Below are positions 44,796 through 55,082 of a stretch of DNA of 64,000 bases, in pieces. Position 1 is the first letter of the stretch; every line of letters begins with the position of its first letter. The stretch is from Deefgea chitinilytica. GTDB taxonomy: Bacteria; Pseudomonadota; Gammaproteobacteria; Burkholderiales; Chitinibacteraceae. The stretch spans positions 558,001 to 622,000 of the forward strand of contig NZ_WOFE01000001.1 of assembly GCF_016881405.1 (NCBI RefSeq). The letters are read 5' to 3'. The notes beneath the pieces were generated by a model that saw only the letters and a program-made list of their open reading frames with translations, was not told the DNA's origin and did no database searches. The translations under genes and the position numbers were made by a program.

Positions 44796-47700
44796 ATGCT
44801 GGAAAAAAAACACAATGTATTGCAACAAATCAACTTCACATTAGTGTTGGTTGCGAGTGTTGGTGTCTTTTTGTCAGTGCTCTCTTGGTATTTTGCTTCG
44901 CAAGAATTGCAGCGTCAGGCGCAGTTGCAGTTTGAGCGGCAATCTGAGCCATTAATCAATGAGCTCAAGCTGCGGGTTAAAAGTTTGTCTTTGGGCTTGC
45001 GTGGCGCACGGGTGGTGCCGCTGATGGTGAATGGCGAGCTCAAACCACAGCATTTTCGTACTTATCTGGCGACCCGAAAGTTGACTGATGAATTTCCCGG
45101 TGCGCTGGGCTTTGGCTTTATTCGACGTGTTGCACCGCAAGATTTGGATGCCTTCATTGCTGAACAACGTGTGTATCGCCCTGAGTTTTCAGTCAAAACC
45201 TTGGGGGAGAATCCGGGGGCGAAATTTATTATTCAATACATCGAGCCATTGGCGGCGAATCGAAAAGCAATTGGCTTGGATATTGCGAGTGAGCCGGTGC
45301 GTAAAGCGGCTGCTTTTCAGGCCATGAAAACTGGTGAAATGGCCATCACTGCGCCGATTCAACTAGTGCAAGCGGGCAAAACGGAGCCTGGTTTTTTGAT
45401 TTTGCTGCCTTTTTATTTGCGTCCGCTTGAAGGGGTTGAGTATGGCGCGTTGCAAGAGCGTGAAGAAAGCCTGATTGGTTGGGTTTATGCGCCAGTCTTA
45501 ATGAGTAAATTTGTTGAGGGTTTAAGCCAGCTGCTTGGGAAGCATATCGATTTTGAAATTTATTCTGGCCGCAAGATTGAGCGGTCAGCATTAATTTATG
45601 ACGATGATGGGCATGTGGCAAAAACGGGTCGAACCTCTGTAGCGCAAAGGCAGTTTTCCCGTGAGGTAAGCATTGAGCTTGGCGGCCAAGTTTGGACGGT
45701 GGTTTTGAGCTCGAATGAGAATTTTATTCAGCAACTAGATCATTGGTTGCCATTGTCGATTTTAGTACTGGGCTTATTGTTGACTGGGATGGTGACGTCG
45801 GCTCTAGCTAGTGCTGCTCGTTTAAAAAATCGTGCTCAAGTGTTGGCGCAAGAAATGAGTTTGCAAGCGAGGCGGCGTGGCGTGCAGCTTGATGCGGTGC
45901 TCGATAGTACGCCCGATGCGATTGTGACTGCGGATCGGTTCGGGGTGATTATCAGTGCTAATCAAGCGCTGAAGCGTTTATTTGGTTACGACTCGGGTGA
46001 GTTAATTGGCAAAAATGTATCTGTGTTGATGGGGGATACTGATGCTGCTGCACACCATCATCATCTTGAACGTTATCAGCATCATGGCCGTTCTTCTGTA
46101 ATGGGGAAAGATAGGGCGTTGTGGGGGCGGCATGCCGACGGTCATCCGATTCCGATTGAAGTTAATTTAAATCAATTTGAATTAGATGGTGCAGTGTTTC
46201 TGGTCGCGCAAATTCGTGATATTAGCCAGCGATTAAAAAGTGAGGACGCGCTTCGCGCTAGTCAGCGCCAGTTGTCGATGATTGTCGAATCGGCCGGTTT
46301 AGGAACCTGGGATTTTAGTGTGGTGACGGGTGAGGCGTATTTTGGGGGTATTTATGGGGAGATGTTGGGTTTTAATACCTCTGAGTTAATACCCAATGTT
46401 TCGACTTGGCGAGAGTTAGTTCATCCGGATGACCTTCCGTATGCGGTCGAGCTATTAGATGTTCATTTGGCGGGGTTGTCGCCGATTTTTAGTTGTGAAT
46501 TAAGGATGAAAACAGCTAAAAACGCTTGGAAGTGGGTTCATACCGTGGGGCGGGTTTACGAGCGTGACGAGCAGGGGCAAGCGCTAAAAATGGCCGGCAT
46601 TCATCTTGACGTTGACTTGCGTAAACGCAATGAGTTGGTCGTCATTGAAAAAGATCAATCGTTGCGACGATTGCAGCAGCAGCTCAGTAGCATTATCAAC
46701 TCTGCCACAGAAATTTCGATTATTGCGACGGATGTTTGTGGCTTGATTGAAGTGTTCAATATTGGTGCTGAAAAAATGTTGGGCTATGAGGCTGTTGAAA
46801 TGGTGGGCTTGCAAACGCCTGCGGTGCTTCATGACGGCGCAGAAGTCATGGCGCGCGCAGAGGCTATTTTTGAGCAGACCGGTGATCGTGTTTCTGGTTT
46901 TGAGGTGTTTGTTTATTACGCTCAGCAGGGGATGAGTGATAGTAAGGAATGGACTTATATCTGCAAGGATGGTCGCCGTTTAACGGTTAACTTGATGGTC
47001 ACTGCTCGGCATGATGAGGTTGGAAATATCGTGGGTTATTTGGGAGTGGCCACGAATATTTCGGAGCAAAAGAGAATTAATGCCATTTTAGAAGCGGCCA
47101 CCGAAGAGGCGGTGCAGGCGAATCGAGCAAAAAGTGATTTCTTGGCCAATATGAGTCATGAGATTCGCACGCCAATGAATGCGGTAATTGGGTTCTCAAA
47201 TTTGCTTTCGGATACCCCGCTTAATGAAACGCAGCTTGACTTCGTGAATTCGATCCAACAATCGGGCGATGCTTTGTTGTGTTTGATAAATGATATTTTG
47301 GATTTTTCAAAAATTGAGGCTGGCCATTTAGAGTTGGAAGCCATCGAGTTTGATCTTCGTTATTTGTTAGAAGGTGCCTTGGATATTGTGGCCGAGAAGG
47401 CGGCTAAGCAGAATTTGGATTTGGCTTGTATTGTGGATCCTCGGCTACCACAAAAATTGATTGGTGACCCCGGGCGTTTACGTCAGGTGTTGTTAAATCT
47501 ATTAAATAATGCGATCAAATTTACCGCTGACGGTGAAGTGGTGGCGCGAGTGGTGCTGCTTGAGCGAACTACTGATCAATGCTGTGTGCGGTTTATGGTT
47601 AAAGACAGCGGGATTGGTATGTCGGCGGCGGCAAAAGAAAAATTATTTAAACCGTTTTCCCAGGCCGATAGTTCAACAACTCGGCGTTTTGGCGGTACTG

Positions 47701-49082
47701 GTTTAGGCTTGTCGATTTGTAAGCGACTGATTGATGCAATGCAAGGGCAAATCGGTGTTGAGAGTGAAGTTGGTGCTGGTGCTGAGTTTTGGTTTGAAGT
47801 AACGATGCCAATCGCACAAGGGAGTGCACAGCAACAGGTGGTGCCGCAAAATCTACAAGGCAAAAAAGTGCTGGTGGTGGATGACTTTGCTGCAAATCGC
47901 GAATTGATTAAGTTGCAATTAGATGCTTTTGGTATGGTGACTTCATGCTTTGATTCGCCGGAGCTGGCATTGTCTAGTTTGCAAGCGACGCCCGATGAAT
48001 ATGTGTTGGCTTTGATTGATATGCAGTTGCCTGAGTTGGACGGTTTAGCGCTTGCTCGTGAAATTCAAAAAATAGAGGCATGCGCGAAAATGCCGCTTAT
48101 TTTGCTGACGTCGATGGCAGTGCCGGGCATGGCGAGTGATGCTAAGTTGGCGGGTTATTCTGCATTTTTGACTAAGCCGATACGGCAGAGCCAACTGATC
48201 TATGCGATTGAAGAGACATTCAAAATGCAGCACTTGCCTAAGTCTGACCAGTCTTTGGTGACTGCGCATCGCTTAGCGGAACAAATTGCTGCGACTAAGC
48301 CTTACATTTTATTAGCGGAAGACAATCCAGTTAATCAAAAAGTCGCGGTTTTGATGTTGGAAAAATTAGGCTGTCGCGTCGATGTTGCACATAACGGGCA
48401 GATGGCTTTGGAAGCTGTGCAACAAAATCAATACGATGTGGTGCTTATGGATTGTCAGATGCCCGTGATGGATGGCTTTGCCGCGAGCCGTGCAATTCGT
48501 GAATTGCCAATCGCGGCGGCCAACGTCTATATTGTGGCTCTTACTGCAAATGCTTTTCAGTCTGACATAGATCATTGCTATGCAGCAGGAATGAGCGATT
48601 TTGTTGCCAAGCCAATTTATTTGAACGAAATTTCACAAGCTTTGCAACGCGGCTTGCTGCAATCTGGCCGGCTGATCCAATTGGATTCTAATTCTGAAAA
48701 AGGGGATGGTATGACTGAAGTCAACGACTTGGATTTGGTCTTGCAGTTAGAGTTAAAAGATATTACTCAAATGTTTGCCGAGCTGGCTCAGGCAGTGGGT
48801 ATGGATATGAAGGATGAATTATTGGCGCTATTTTTCCCAACGCTGGATGAGTGTGTTGAGGGATTGCAGCAAGCTATACCCGCTGCGGATGTCACCAACG
48901 TAATTAGCTTTGCGCATAAATTAAAAGGCGCGGCTGGGCAGTTGGGTGCTACCCGACTTGCTGCTTATAGCAAGTCGGTGGAAATGGCCGCGAAAAGTAA
49001 TGATCTGGAAGCGGCTAAGGTTGAGTTTGCAGCTTTACAAGCTCTTGGTGCAAAGATTAGCGAGCAATTAAGAGTTGGCTAA
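44796..49082 (+). CDS. Hybrid sensor histidine kinase: CHASE, three PAS, kinase core, two receiver domains, HPt
   Basis: This 1428-residue protein carries a complete phosphorelay in one chain. In order: membrane helix (about 13-35), CHASE-type periplasmic sensor (about 70-270, with IQYIEPLAANRKAIGLDIAS), second helix (about 316-338). PAS domains follow near 365, 490 and 628, then HisKA with MSHEIRTPMN (His near 788) and the ATPase domain (NLLNNAIKF, DSGIGMS, GGTGLGLSI). Receiver 1 has its Asp near 1073 (LIDMQLPELDG) and receiver 2 near 1217 (LMDCQMPVMDG). The HPt has its His near 1373 (AHKLKGAAGQLG). No output domain or regulator gene is adjacent. CHASE domains sense small extracellular ligands. 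The ATG is preceded by GTGGA. Confidence 0.92.
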   Translation: MLEKKHNVLQQINFTLVLVASVGVFLSVLSWYFASQELQRQAQLQFERQSEPLINELKLRVKSLSLGLRGARVVPLMVNGELKPQHFRTYLATRKLTDEFPGALGFGFIRRVAPQDLDAFIAEQRVYRPEFSVKTLGENPGAKFIIQYIEPLAANRKAIGLDIASEPVRKAAAFQAMKTGEMAITAPIQLVQAGKTEPGFLILLPFYLRPLEGVEYGALQEREESLIGWVYAPVLMSKFVEGLSQLLGKHIDFEIYSGRKIERSALIYDDDGHVAKTGRTSVAQRQFSREVSIELGGQVWTVVLSSNENFIQQLDHWLPLSILVLGLLLTGMVTSALASAARLKNRAQVLAQEMSLQARRRGVQLDAVLDSTPDAIVTADRFGVIISANQALKRLFGYDSGELIGKNVSVLMGDTDAAAHHHHLERYQHHGRSSVMGKDRALWGRHADGHPIPIEVNLNQFELDGAVFLVAQIRDISQRLKSEDALRASQRQLSMIVESAGLGTWDFSVVTGEAYFGGIYGEMLGFNTSELIPNVSTWRELVHPDDLPYAVELLDVHLAGLSPIFSCELRMKTAKNAWKWVHTVGRVYERDEQGQALKMAGIHLDVDLRKRNELVVIEKDQSLRRLQQQLSSIINSATEISIIATDVCGLIEVFNIGAEKMLGYEAVEMVGLQTPAVLHDGAEVMARAEAIFEQTGDRVSGFEVFVYYAQQGMSDSKEWTYICKDGRRLTVNLMVTARHDEVGNIVGYLGVATNISEQKRINAILEAATEEAVQANRAKSDFLANMSHEIRTPMNAVIGFSNLLSDTPLNETQLDFVNSIQQSGDALLCLINDILDFSKIEAGHLELEAIEFDLRYLLEGALDIVAEKAAKQNLDLACIVDPRLPQKLIGDPGRLRQVLLNLLNNAIKFTADGEVVARVVLLERTTDQCCVRFMVKDSGIGMSAAAKEKLFKPFSQADSSTTRRFGGTGLGLSICKRLIDAMQGQIGVESEVGAGAEFWFEVTMPIAQGSAQQQVVPQNLQGKKVLVVDDFAANRELIKLQLDAFGMVTSCFDSPELALSSLQATPDEYVLALIDMQLPELDGLALAREIQKIEACAKMPLILLTSMAVPGMASDAKLAGYSAFLTKPIRQSQLIYAIEETFKMQHLPKSDQSLVTAHRLAEQIAATKPYILLAEDNPVNQKVAVLMLEKLGCRVDVAHNGQMALEAVQQNQYDVVLMDCQMPVMDGFAASRAIRELPIAAANVYIVALTANAFQSDIDHCYAAGMSDFVAKPIYLNEISQALQRGLLQSGRLIQLDSNSEKGDGMTEVNDLDLVLQLELKDITQMFAELAQAVGMDMKDELLALFFPTLDECVEGLQQAIPAADVTNVISFAHKLKGAAGQLGATRLAAYSKSVEMAAKSNDLEAAKVEFAALQALGAKISEQLRVG

Positions 49083-49115
49083 TTTTGGGTTTAAATCAAT
49101 CTAAAGCAATTAAAG

Positions 49116-49751
49116 ATGGGTGAGTGCGGTGTGAATATTTGGTTTTCCCTCGATGTTTTGTATCTGATTGGCACTGCTTCATTTACGATTTCTGGCTATT
49201 TGATTGGTGCACGCAAGCGGTTTGATCTGCTGGGCGTGATGATTTTGGCCTTGTTGACTGCAATAGGCGGGGGCGTCATTCGTGATGTATTGGTGAATCG
49301 AATACCACGTGTTTTTGTTGATATCAGTCCGTTTTATACGATCTTTGCAACGCTTGGTTTGGCCTGGTTGATCAAATTGCAGCACAAAAATAAAGGCGTG
49401 CTGTTTAAATTATTTATCGTGGCAGATTCGATTGGTCTGGTGGCGTTTAGTCTGGCGGGAGCTCAGCTGGGGATTGATTTGCAGCTGAACTTATTTGGCG
49501 TGTGTGCTTTAAGCTTTATTACTGCGATTGGTGGTGGCTTGGTGCGCGATATGATGGTCAATGATGTGCCGTTTATTTTGCATGAAGATTTTTACGGTAC
49601 GGTTTCTATTTTGATGGCTTTGTTGTTGGTATTAGCCTATCAGCTTGGTTTTGCTGGTGCTGCCGTTACTTGGGTCTTGTTTAGTTTGGGTTTGACCTTG
49701 CGCTTGGTGGCTCACAAAAGCGAATTGAGTTTACCGAAGGTAGATTGTTAA
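49116..49751 (+). CDS. TRIC-type (UPF0126, YicG-like) cation channel
   Basis: The 211-residue inner-membrane protein has about seven hydrophobic helices arranged as two repeats, each with the family motif: TAIGGGVIRDVLVNR near residue 50 and TAIGGGLVRDMMVNDVPF near 136. Bacterial TRIC homologues form trimeric cation channels; the physiological role is unclear. The ATG at 49116 has no obvious ribosome site; a GTG five codons later is an alternative start. Its stop overlaps the start of the Nudix gene (TAATG). Confidence 0.85.
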   Translation: MGECGVNIWFSLDVLYLIGTASFTISGYLIGARKRFDLLGVMILALLTAIGGGVIRDVLVNRIPRVFVDISPFYTIFATLGLAWLIKLQHKNKGVLFKLFIVADSIGLVAFSLAGAQLGIDLQLNLFGVCALSFITAIGGGLVRDMMVNDVPFILHEDFYGTVSILMALLLVLAYQLGFAGAAVTWVLFSLGLTLRLVAHKSELSLPKVDC

Positions 49752-50368
49752 TGCTGCCTGCTGTTGCTCAGTTACCGCTATGGTTATCCGAACGTTTGGC
49801 GAAAGGAGTTCGCAGCTCTGGGGGGGATTATCAACTCAACGCGCTGCGTGCTGCTGCTGTGCTGATTCCAATTGTTTTGCATCCTACCGGCGCGACGGTC
49901 TTGTTGACTGAGCGGGCTGCTCATTTAAATGCCCACGCGGGGCAGGTGAGCTTTCCTGGTGGGGCTCGCGAAGCACAAGATAGCAATGCCATTGCCACCG
50001 CATTGCGTGAAACTGAAGAAGAAATAGGTTTGCCGGCAGAATGTGTTGAAGTGCTCGCTTGTTTGGGTGACTATCACACGATTAGTGGTTATTGTGTTAC
50101 GCCGGTTGTTGGTTTGGTGCAGCCAGGCTTTTCTTTGCAGCCTGATCCAACTGAAGTTGCTGATGTGTTTGAATTGCCTTTGTCGGTGCTGCTGGATCGT
50201 TCGCGCTATGAAAAGCGCAGGGTATCTCGCAAGGGTGTTCGTGGAACAACGCATTTTTTAGAGTGTGGTGAGCGCGTTGTGTGGGGTGCGACGGCAGGTA
50301 TATTGCTCAACTTTACTCTTGATCTTGATTTGGAAGGTATACCTAAAGATGTGACGCTTGATGGATGA
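49751..50368 (+). CDS. Nudix hydrolase, CoA pyrophosphatase type (NudL-like)
   Basis: The 205-residue protein has a complete Nudix box GGAREAQDSNAIATALRETE followed by EEIGL near residues 75-100, preceded by LTERAAHLNAHAGQVSFPGG. That UPF0035-like lead-in is characteristic of CoA pyrophosphatases (NudL), which cleave CoA and its esters to 4'-phosphopantetheine products. The ATG overlaps the TRIC gene stop, so the two are coupled; a TTG two codons upstream is not needed. CoA specificity is inferred from the lead-in motif. Confidence 0.82.
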   Translation: MLPAVAQLPLWLSERLAKGVRSSGGDYQLNALRAAAVLIPIVLHPTGATVLLTERAAHLNAHAGQVSFPGGAREAQDSNAIATALRETEEEIGLPAECVEVLACLGDYHTISGYCVTPVVGLVQPGFSLQPDPTEVADVFELPLSVLLDRSRYEKRRVSRKGVRGTTHFLECGERVVWGATAGILLNFTLDLDLEGIPKDVTLDG

Positions 50369-50523
50369 AGAATCATCTGTCCTTGTTTGAGTGAAATAGA
50401 TGTCGTGTTGATATTAGATTCAATCATCGAGCACTTAAATCAGATTTCGTTTTTCTTTCTGCCATTAGTCAGTTGATTTTCAATATAACTCCCATTCGCG
50501 AGCAGAAGTCCTTTGCGACTTCA

Positions 50524-50551
50524 CTGAAAATTCATTAAGCCGTGGTACAAT
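50524..50551 (+). promoter_or_regulatory. Putative sigma-70 promoter of typA
   Basis: CTGAAA, a 16-bp spacer, then TACAAT, 32 bp before the typA start. The 214-bp gap upstream holds a small hairpin (GAAGTC/GACTTC, 50505-50522) touching the -35 and nothing else that I can name. Confidence 0.45.
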
Positions 50552-50582
50552 CCGCGTTTTCGCAAATACCCACAGTTCAAAC

Positions 50583-52391
50583 ATGACCCGTGCACTTCGT
50601 AACGTCGCCATTATCGCTCACGTCGACCATGGTAAAACCACGCTGGTAGACCAGCTTTTACAACAAGCCGGTACTTTCCGCGCCAACCAAGCCATTGTTG
50701 AGCGTGTAATGGATTCCAACGATCTTGAAAAAGAGCGTGGTATTACCATTTTGGCTAAAAATACCGCCATCGAATACGATGGCACCCATATCAATATCGT
50801 TGATACTCCGGGTCACGCGGACTTCGGTGGTGAAGTTGAGCGTGTATTGGGTATGGTTGACGGCGTATTGTTGCTCGTTGATGCGGTTGAAGGCCCAATG
50901 CCACAAACCCGTTTCGTAACTAAGAAAGCGCTGGCTTTAGGTTTGAAACCAATTGTTGTCATTAATAAGATCGACCGCCCTGGCGCACGTCCGGATTGGG
51001 TGCACGATCAAGTGTTCGATTTGTTTGATAAGCTTGGCGCAACTGACGAGCAGCTCGACTTTAAAATGATTTATGCTTCAGGTTTGAATGGCTTTGCTAA
51101 GCTCGACCTTGATGCTGAGTCTGACAATATGCGCCCCTTGCTCGATTTGTTGGTGGAGGCTGTTCCTAGCCCTCCTGGCGATCCTGATGCACCGTTGCAA
51201 TTACAAATTTCTGCACTGGACTATTCGACATTTACCGGCCGCCTTGGCGTAGGTAAAGTGATTAATGGTCGTATCAAGCCTGGTCAACAAGTCGTAGTAA
51301 TGAACCATGACGACCAAGTTTCTAGCGGTCGTATCAACCAAGTGCTTGGGTTTAAAGGCCTTGAGCGCGTTCCGGTTGAAGAAGCTGAAGCTGGCGATAT
51401 CATTATTATTTCCGGTCTCGAAGAAATCGGTATCGGTGTAACAATTTGCGATAAAGAATCACCAGTTGGTTTGCCAGTGTTGGGCGTGGATGAACCAACC
51501 TTGACGATGGACTTTATGGTGAACACATCACCACTCGCGGGTACTGAAGGCAAGTTTGTTACCAGTCGTCAAATCCGTGACCGTCTGCACAAAGAATTGC
51601 TGGTGAACGTGGCATTGCGCGTTGAAGACACAGACAATACAGATATCTTCCGCGTTTCAGGCCGTGGCGAATTGCATTTGACGATTTTGCTGGAAAACAT
51701 GCGCCGTGAAGGCTTTGAAATGGCCGTGGCAAAACCACGCGTTGTTTACAAAGAAATCAATGGCGAGAAATGCGAACCATACGAAAACTTGACCATTGAC
51801 TTGGAAGATGAACACCAAGGTGGCGTAATGGAAGAACTCGGTCGTCGCCGTGGCGAGTTGACCAATATGGTGTCGGATGGTCAAGGCCGTACACGTTTGG
51901 AATACCATGTTCCAGCGCGTGGCTTGATCGGTTTCCAAGGTGACTTCATGACCTTGACTCGTGGTACTGGCTTGATGAGCCACGTATTTGATGACTACGC
52001 ACCTGCGAAAGCGGATATGCCAGGTCGTCACAATGGCGTGTTGATTTCTCAAGAAAACGGCGAAGCTGTTGCTTATGCTTTGTGGAAATTGGAAGACCGC
52101 GGTCGCATGTTTGTTAGCCCAGGCGATAAACTCTACGAGGGCATGGTCATCGGTATCCATAGCCGTGACAACGATTTGGTGGTGAACCCAGTTAAAGGCA
52201 AACAACTGACTAACGTTCGCGCTTCTGGTACTGATGAAGCAGTTCGTTTGACTACACCAGTTAAATTGACCTTGGAATCAGCCGTTGAGTTTATCGATGA
52301 TGATGAATTGGTTGAAATCACACCAAAATCAGTGCGTATCCGTAAGCGTTTCTTGACTGATAACGAACGTCGCCGTAATAAAGTCGCTTAA
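50583..52391 (+). CDS. typA: Translational GTPase TypA/BipA
   Basis: The 602-residue ribosome-binding GTPase of the EF-G group is involved in stress adaptation and 50S assembly. G-motifs: [15 protein letters not shown] (P-loop, residues 12-26), [24 protein letters not shown], and [10 protein letters not shown]. Elongation-factor domains II, III and V follow, then the BipA-specific C-terminal domain ending with NERRRNKVA. Length is normal. It has its own promoter and terminator. Confidence 0.95.
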   Translation: MTRALRNVAIIAHVDHGKTTLVDQLLQQAGTFRANQAIVERVMDSNDLEKERGITILAKNTAIEYDGTHINIVDTPGHADFGGEVERVLGMVDGVLLLVDAVEGPMPQTRFVTKKALALGLKPIVVINKIDRPGARPDWVHDQVFDLFDKLGATDEQLDFKMIYASGLNGFAKLDLDAESDNMRPLLDLLVEAVPSPPGDPDAPLQLQISALDYSTFTGRLGVGKVINGRIKPGQQVVVMNHDDQVSSGRINQVLGFKGLERVPVEEAEAGDIIIISGLEEIGIGVTICDKESPVGLPVLGVDEPTLTMDFMVNTSPLAGTEGKFVTSRQIRDRLHKELLVNVALRVEDTDNTDIFRVSGRGELHLTILLENMRREGFEMAVAKPRVVYKEINGEKCEPYENLTIDLEDEHQGGVMEELGRRRGELTNMVSDGQGRTRLEYHVPARGLIGFQGDFMTLTRGTGLMSHVFDDYAPAKADMPGRHNGVLISQENGEAVAYALWKLEDRGRMFVSPGDKLYEGMVIGIHSRDNDLVVNPVKGKQLTNVRASGTDEAVRLTTPVKLTLESAVEFIDDDELVEITPKSVRIRKRFLTDNERRRNKVA

Positions 52392-52405
52392 TTGCTCGTG
52401 TTACG

Positions 52406-52439
52406 AAAAAACGCCAATCGATTGATTGGCGTTTTTTTA
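52406..52439 (+). terminator. Terminator of typA
   Basis: ACGCCAATC-GATT-GATTGGCGT with a long T run. The same stem-loop recurs in inverted orientation about 100 bp away. Confidence 0.9.
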
Positions 52440-52508
52440 TGCCTGGTGTGCTAGTTGATTTTAATTTGCTAGTTTGCTTTGCCGCTTGAAGTGTTTTTGG
52501 ATGGAGTG

Positions 52509-52541
52509 AAAAAAACGCCAATCAATCGATTGGCGTTTTAA
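52509..52541 (-). terminator. Terminator of trxB, inverted copy of the typA terminator
   Basis: Leftward it reads ACGCCAATC-GATT-GATTGGCGT followed by eight T: the same stem and loop as the typA terminator, placed as its reverse complement to serve the convergent trxB. Confidence 0.85.
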
Positions 52542-52542
52542 T

Positions 52543-52590
52543 GGGTATTGCCATCCAGCTCTTTATTGTAAAGGTATGTAATGAAATACC
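52543..52590. repeat. 48-bp intergenic element, copy F
   Basis: Starts GGGTATTGCC and ends GAAATACC, between the trxB terminator and the trxB stop. Same length and end pattern as the other copies. Confidence 0.5.
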
Positions 52591-52598
52591 CTTGATGG

Positions 52599-53591
<993 letters not shown>

Positions 53592-53826
53592 TTATGCTCA
53601 GATGCTCGCTAGTGTAATGCTTTTATCAGAAAGCTTCTAATCTAGCTTTTTTATCGCCTTGATAGCTAAAATGCTGGATGGTGTATTGATTGGGGTTGAT
53701 GGCTTGAAAATCAAGCTGTAGCTCGGTCTGAAATTATGACGTGGTGATACTGATTTTTAATGTCTTTATTCGCTTTTTGAGTGTCGTGCTGGTGTAGGAC
53801 TCATTCATCTCACAAGGGTTGATCTA

Positions 53827-54522
53827 TTGTTTTCAATGTTGCAGCGCGTATTGGTGCATTTTAGTGCTTTGGCGCGCCCGCCTGTGCGGCGTGTATTGCT
53901 GAAACAAATTTATTTTACTGCGAATGAGGCCGCGTGGTTGGCGGCGGCGACAGGTTTTGCTTTGGGCGCTATTGTGGTAGTGCAATTGCACGATGAATAT
54001 GGTCAGAGTCGTGATGCGGCGTTGCGATTGTTGGGTTCGCTCAGTTTTGTTGAGTTGTCCCCGATTTTGGCTTGCTTAATGATGGTGGCGCGTTCGTCTT
54101 CGGCGGTGGCGATTGAGTTGGCCTCGATGCGAATTAGCGGTGAGGTCAATGAGCTAAAACGGATGGGCTTGTCGATTAAATCGTATTTAATGTTGCCGCG
54201 CGTGCTGGGTATTACTGTCGCGGCAATGGCTTTGACCGCGGTGATGGCGCTGTCTTCGGTGCTGGGCGGAATATTGTTTGCGTCGGGTTGGGATGCGAGT
54301 TACCAAATCTTTGCTTTGGAGCGCATGCTGCGTTTGGACGAAGTGCTGGTGTGCATATTAAAAGCAATGAGTTTGGGGTTGGCGATTGGCTTGGTGGCGG
54401 TGCATGCTGGATTTTCGGTGCAGGCACAGGCTTCTGATGTGCCCAAGGCAGCTTCTCGAGCTGTACTGAGGGGTATGTTGGTTCTGTTCTTGATAGACTT
54501 GGCTTGGGCGGTGATACGATGA
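53827..54522 (+). CDS. MlaE-family ABC transporter permease
   Basis: The 231-residue inner-membrane permease of the MCE/Mla lipid-transport type has about five hydrophobic helices. The conserved central region SFVELSPILACLMMVARSSSAVAIELASMRISGEVNELKRMG corresponds to the coupling segment of MlaE. The TTG start fits AAGGG 8 nt upstream; the first ATG, three codons later, would be too far from it. It is the first gene of a four-gene operon in which every junction overlaps by ATGA. In the E. coli Mla system the permease pairs with the ATPase MlaF; here the next gene is a degenerate ATPase. Confidence 0.85.
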   Translation: MFSMLQRVLVHFSALARPPVRRVLLKQIYFTANEAAWLAAATGFALGAIVVVQLHDEYGQSRDAALRLLGSLSFVELSPILACLMMVARSSSAVAIELASMRISGEVNELKRMGLSIKSYLMLPRVLGITVAAMALTAVMALSSVLGGILFASGWDASYQIFALERMLRLDEVLVCILKAMSLGLAIGLVAVHAGFSVQAQASDVPKAASRAVLRGMLVLFLIDLAWAVIR

Positions 54523-55082
54523 CTCAAGTTGCCTTGTTTGATGTTGATGTATTACGTGTGCCGGGGCGTTATTGGCTAACGATTGCTGAGGCTGAAGAGG
54601 CGCCGGCGGTGATTAATGCTTTAGCAAAGATGGCTAACGAGCTTGAACCGGGTAGTTTGGGGGTGTTAGAGGCGAAGCCGGTGCTGATTAATAATTTGCG
54701 TGCTTGGGAAAACTTGATTTTGCCGCGTTGGTATCATCAAGCGGGATCATTGCATGAGTATGAGCAGGATTTTGCTGAGCTATTGCAGTTGATGGCGTTG
54801 GACGCTGATAAGCTGTTGCTGTTGATGAGTAAATTGCCAAGTCAGATGGATTTGGCGCAGCGTCGTGTGGTGGCTTTGCTCAGAGTCGTGATGCAGCGTG
54901 CCTCTACTTGGATCATTGAAGAAGAGTGGTTGGATTGGTGGGCAGATGGGCGGGGGCGTAATCCACTGCTGGCGAAAATGTATCCGCATATTGTATTGCC
55001 CGCATCAGTGGTGGTGCTCTCAACGCGGGCGGCGCAAAAGACATTTCAATCGATTAATTTATTGGTGGATGCTCAGGTATGA
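54519..55082 (+). CDS. Degenerate ABC ATPase-like protein in the MlaF position, no Walker A
   Basis: The 187-residue protein occupies the ATPase position of an MCE operon but is about 80 residues shorter than MlaF. It keeps traces of the ATPase fold. GVLEAKPVLINNLRAWENLI (about 48-67) aligns with the Q-loop region, the usual Gln being Glu. LPSQMDLAQRRVVALLRV (about 105-122) aligns with the LSGGQ signature helix, and TWIIEEEW (about 130-137) with Walker B. There is no P-loop GxxGxGKS/T anywhere, so ATP hydrolysis is not expected. The frame is open and coupled by ATGA at both ends, which argues against a decaying pseudogene. It may be a structural subunit that needs another ATPase. Confidence 0.65.
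   Translation: MTQVALFDVDVLRVPGRYWLTIAEAEEAPAVINALAKMANELEPGSLGVLEAKPVLINNLRAWENLILPRWYHQAGSLHEYEQDFAELLQLMALDADKLLLLMSKLPSQMDLAQRRVVALLRVVMQRASTWIIEEEWLDWWADGRGRNPLLAKMYPHIVLPASVVVLSTRAAQKTFQSINLLVDAQV

Noticed and set aside
46321-46400. GGGTATTT and AATACC motifs inside the hybrid kinase gene resembling the 48-bp element
   Set aside because: They are in coding sequence within a PAS domain, with different spacing, and encode normal residues.
50563-50572. Inverted half of the 48-bp element (GCAAATACCC) upstream of typA
   Set aside because: The matching far end is missing at 47-48 bp distance and the sequence doubles as promoter/leader, so I did not count it as a seventh copy.
54519-55082. 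Possibility that the MlaF-like gene is a plain pseudogene
   Set aside because: The frame is open over 187 codons, overlaps both neighbours by ATGA and keeps a coherent fold pattern. The missing P-loop looks like an internal loss, not a frameshift, though a sequence error cannot be excluded.
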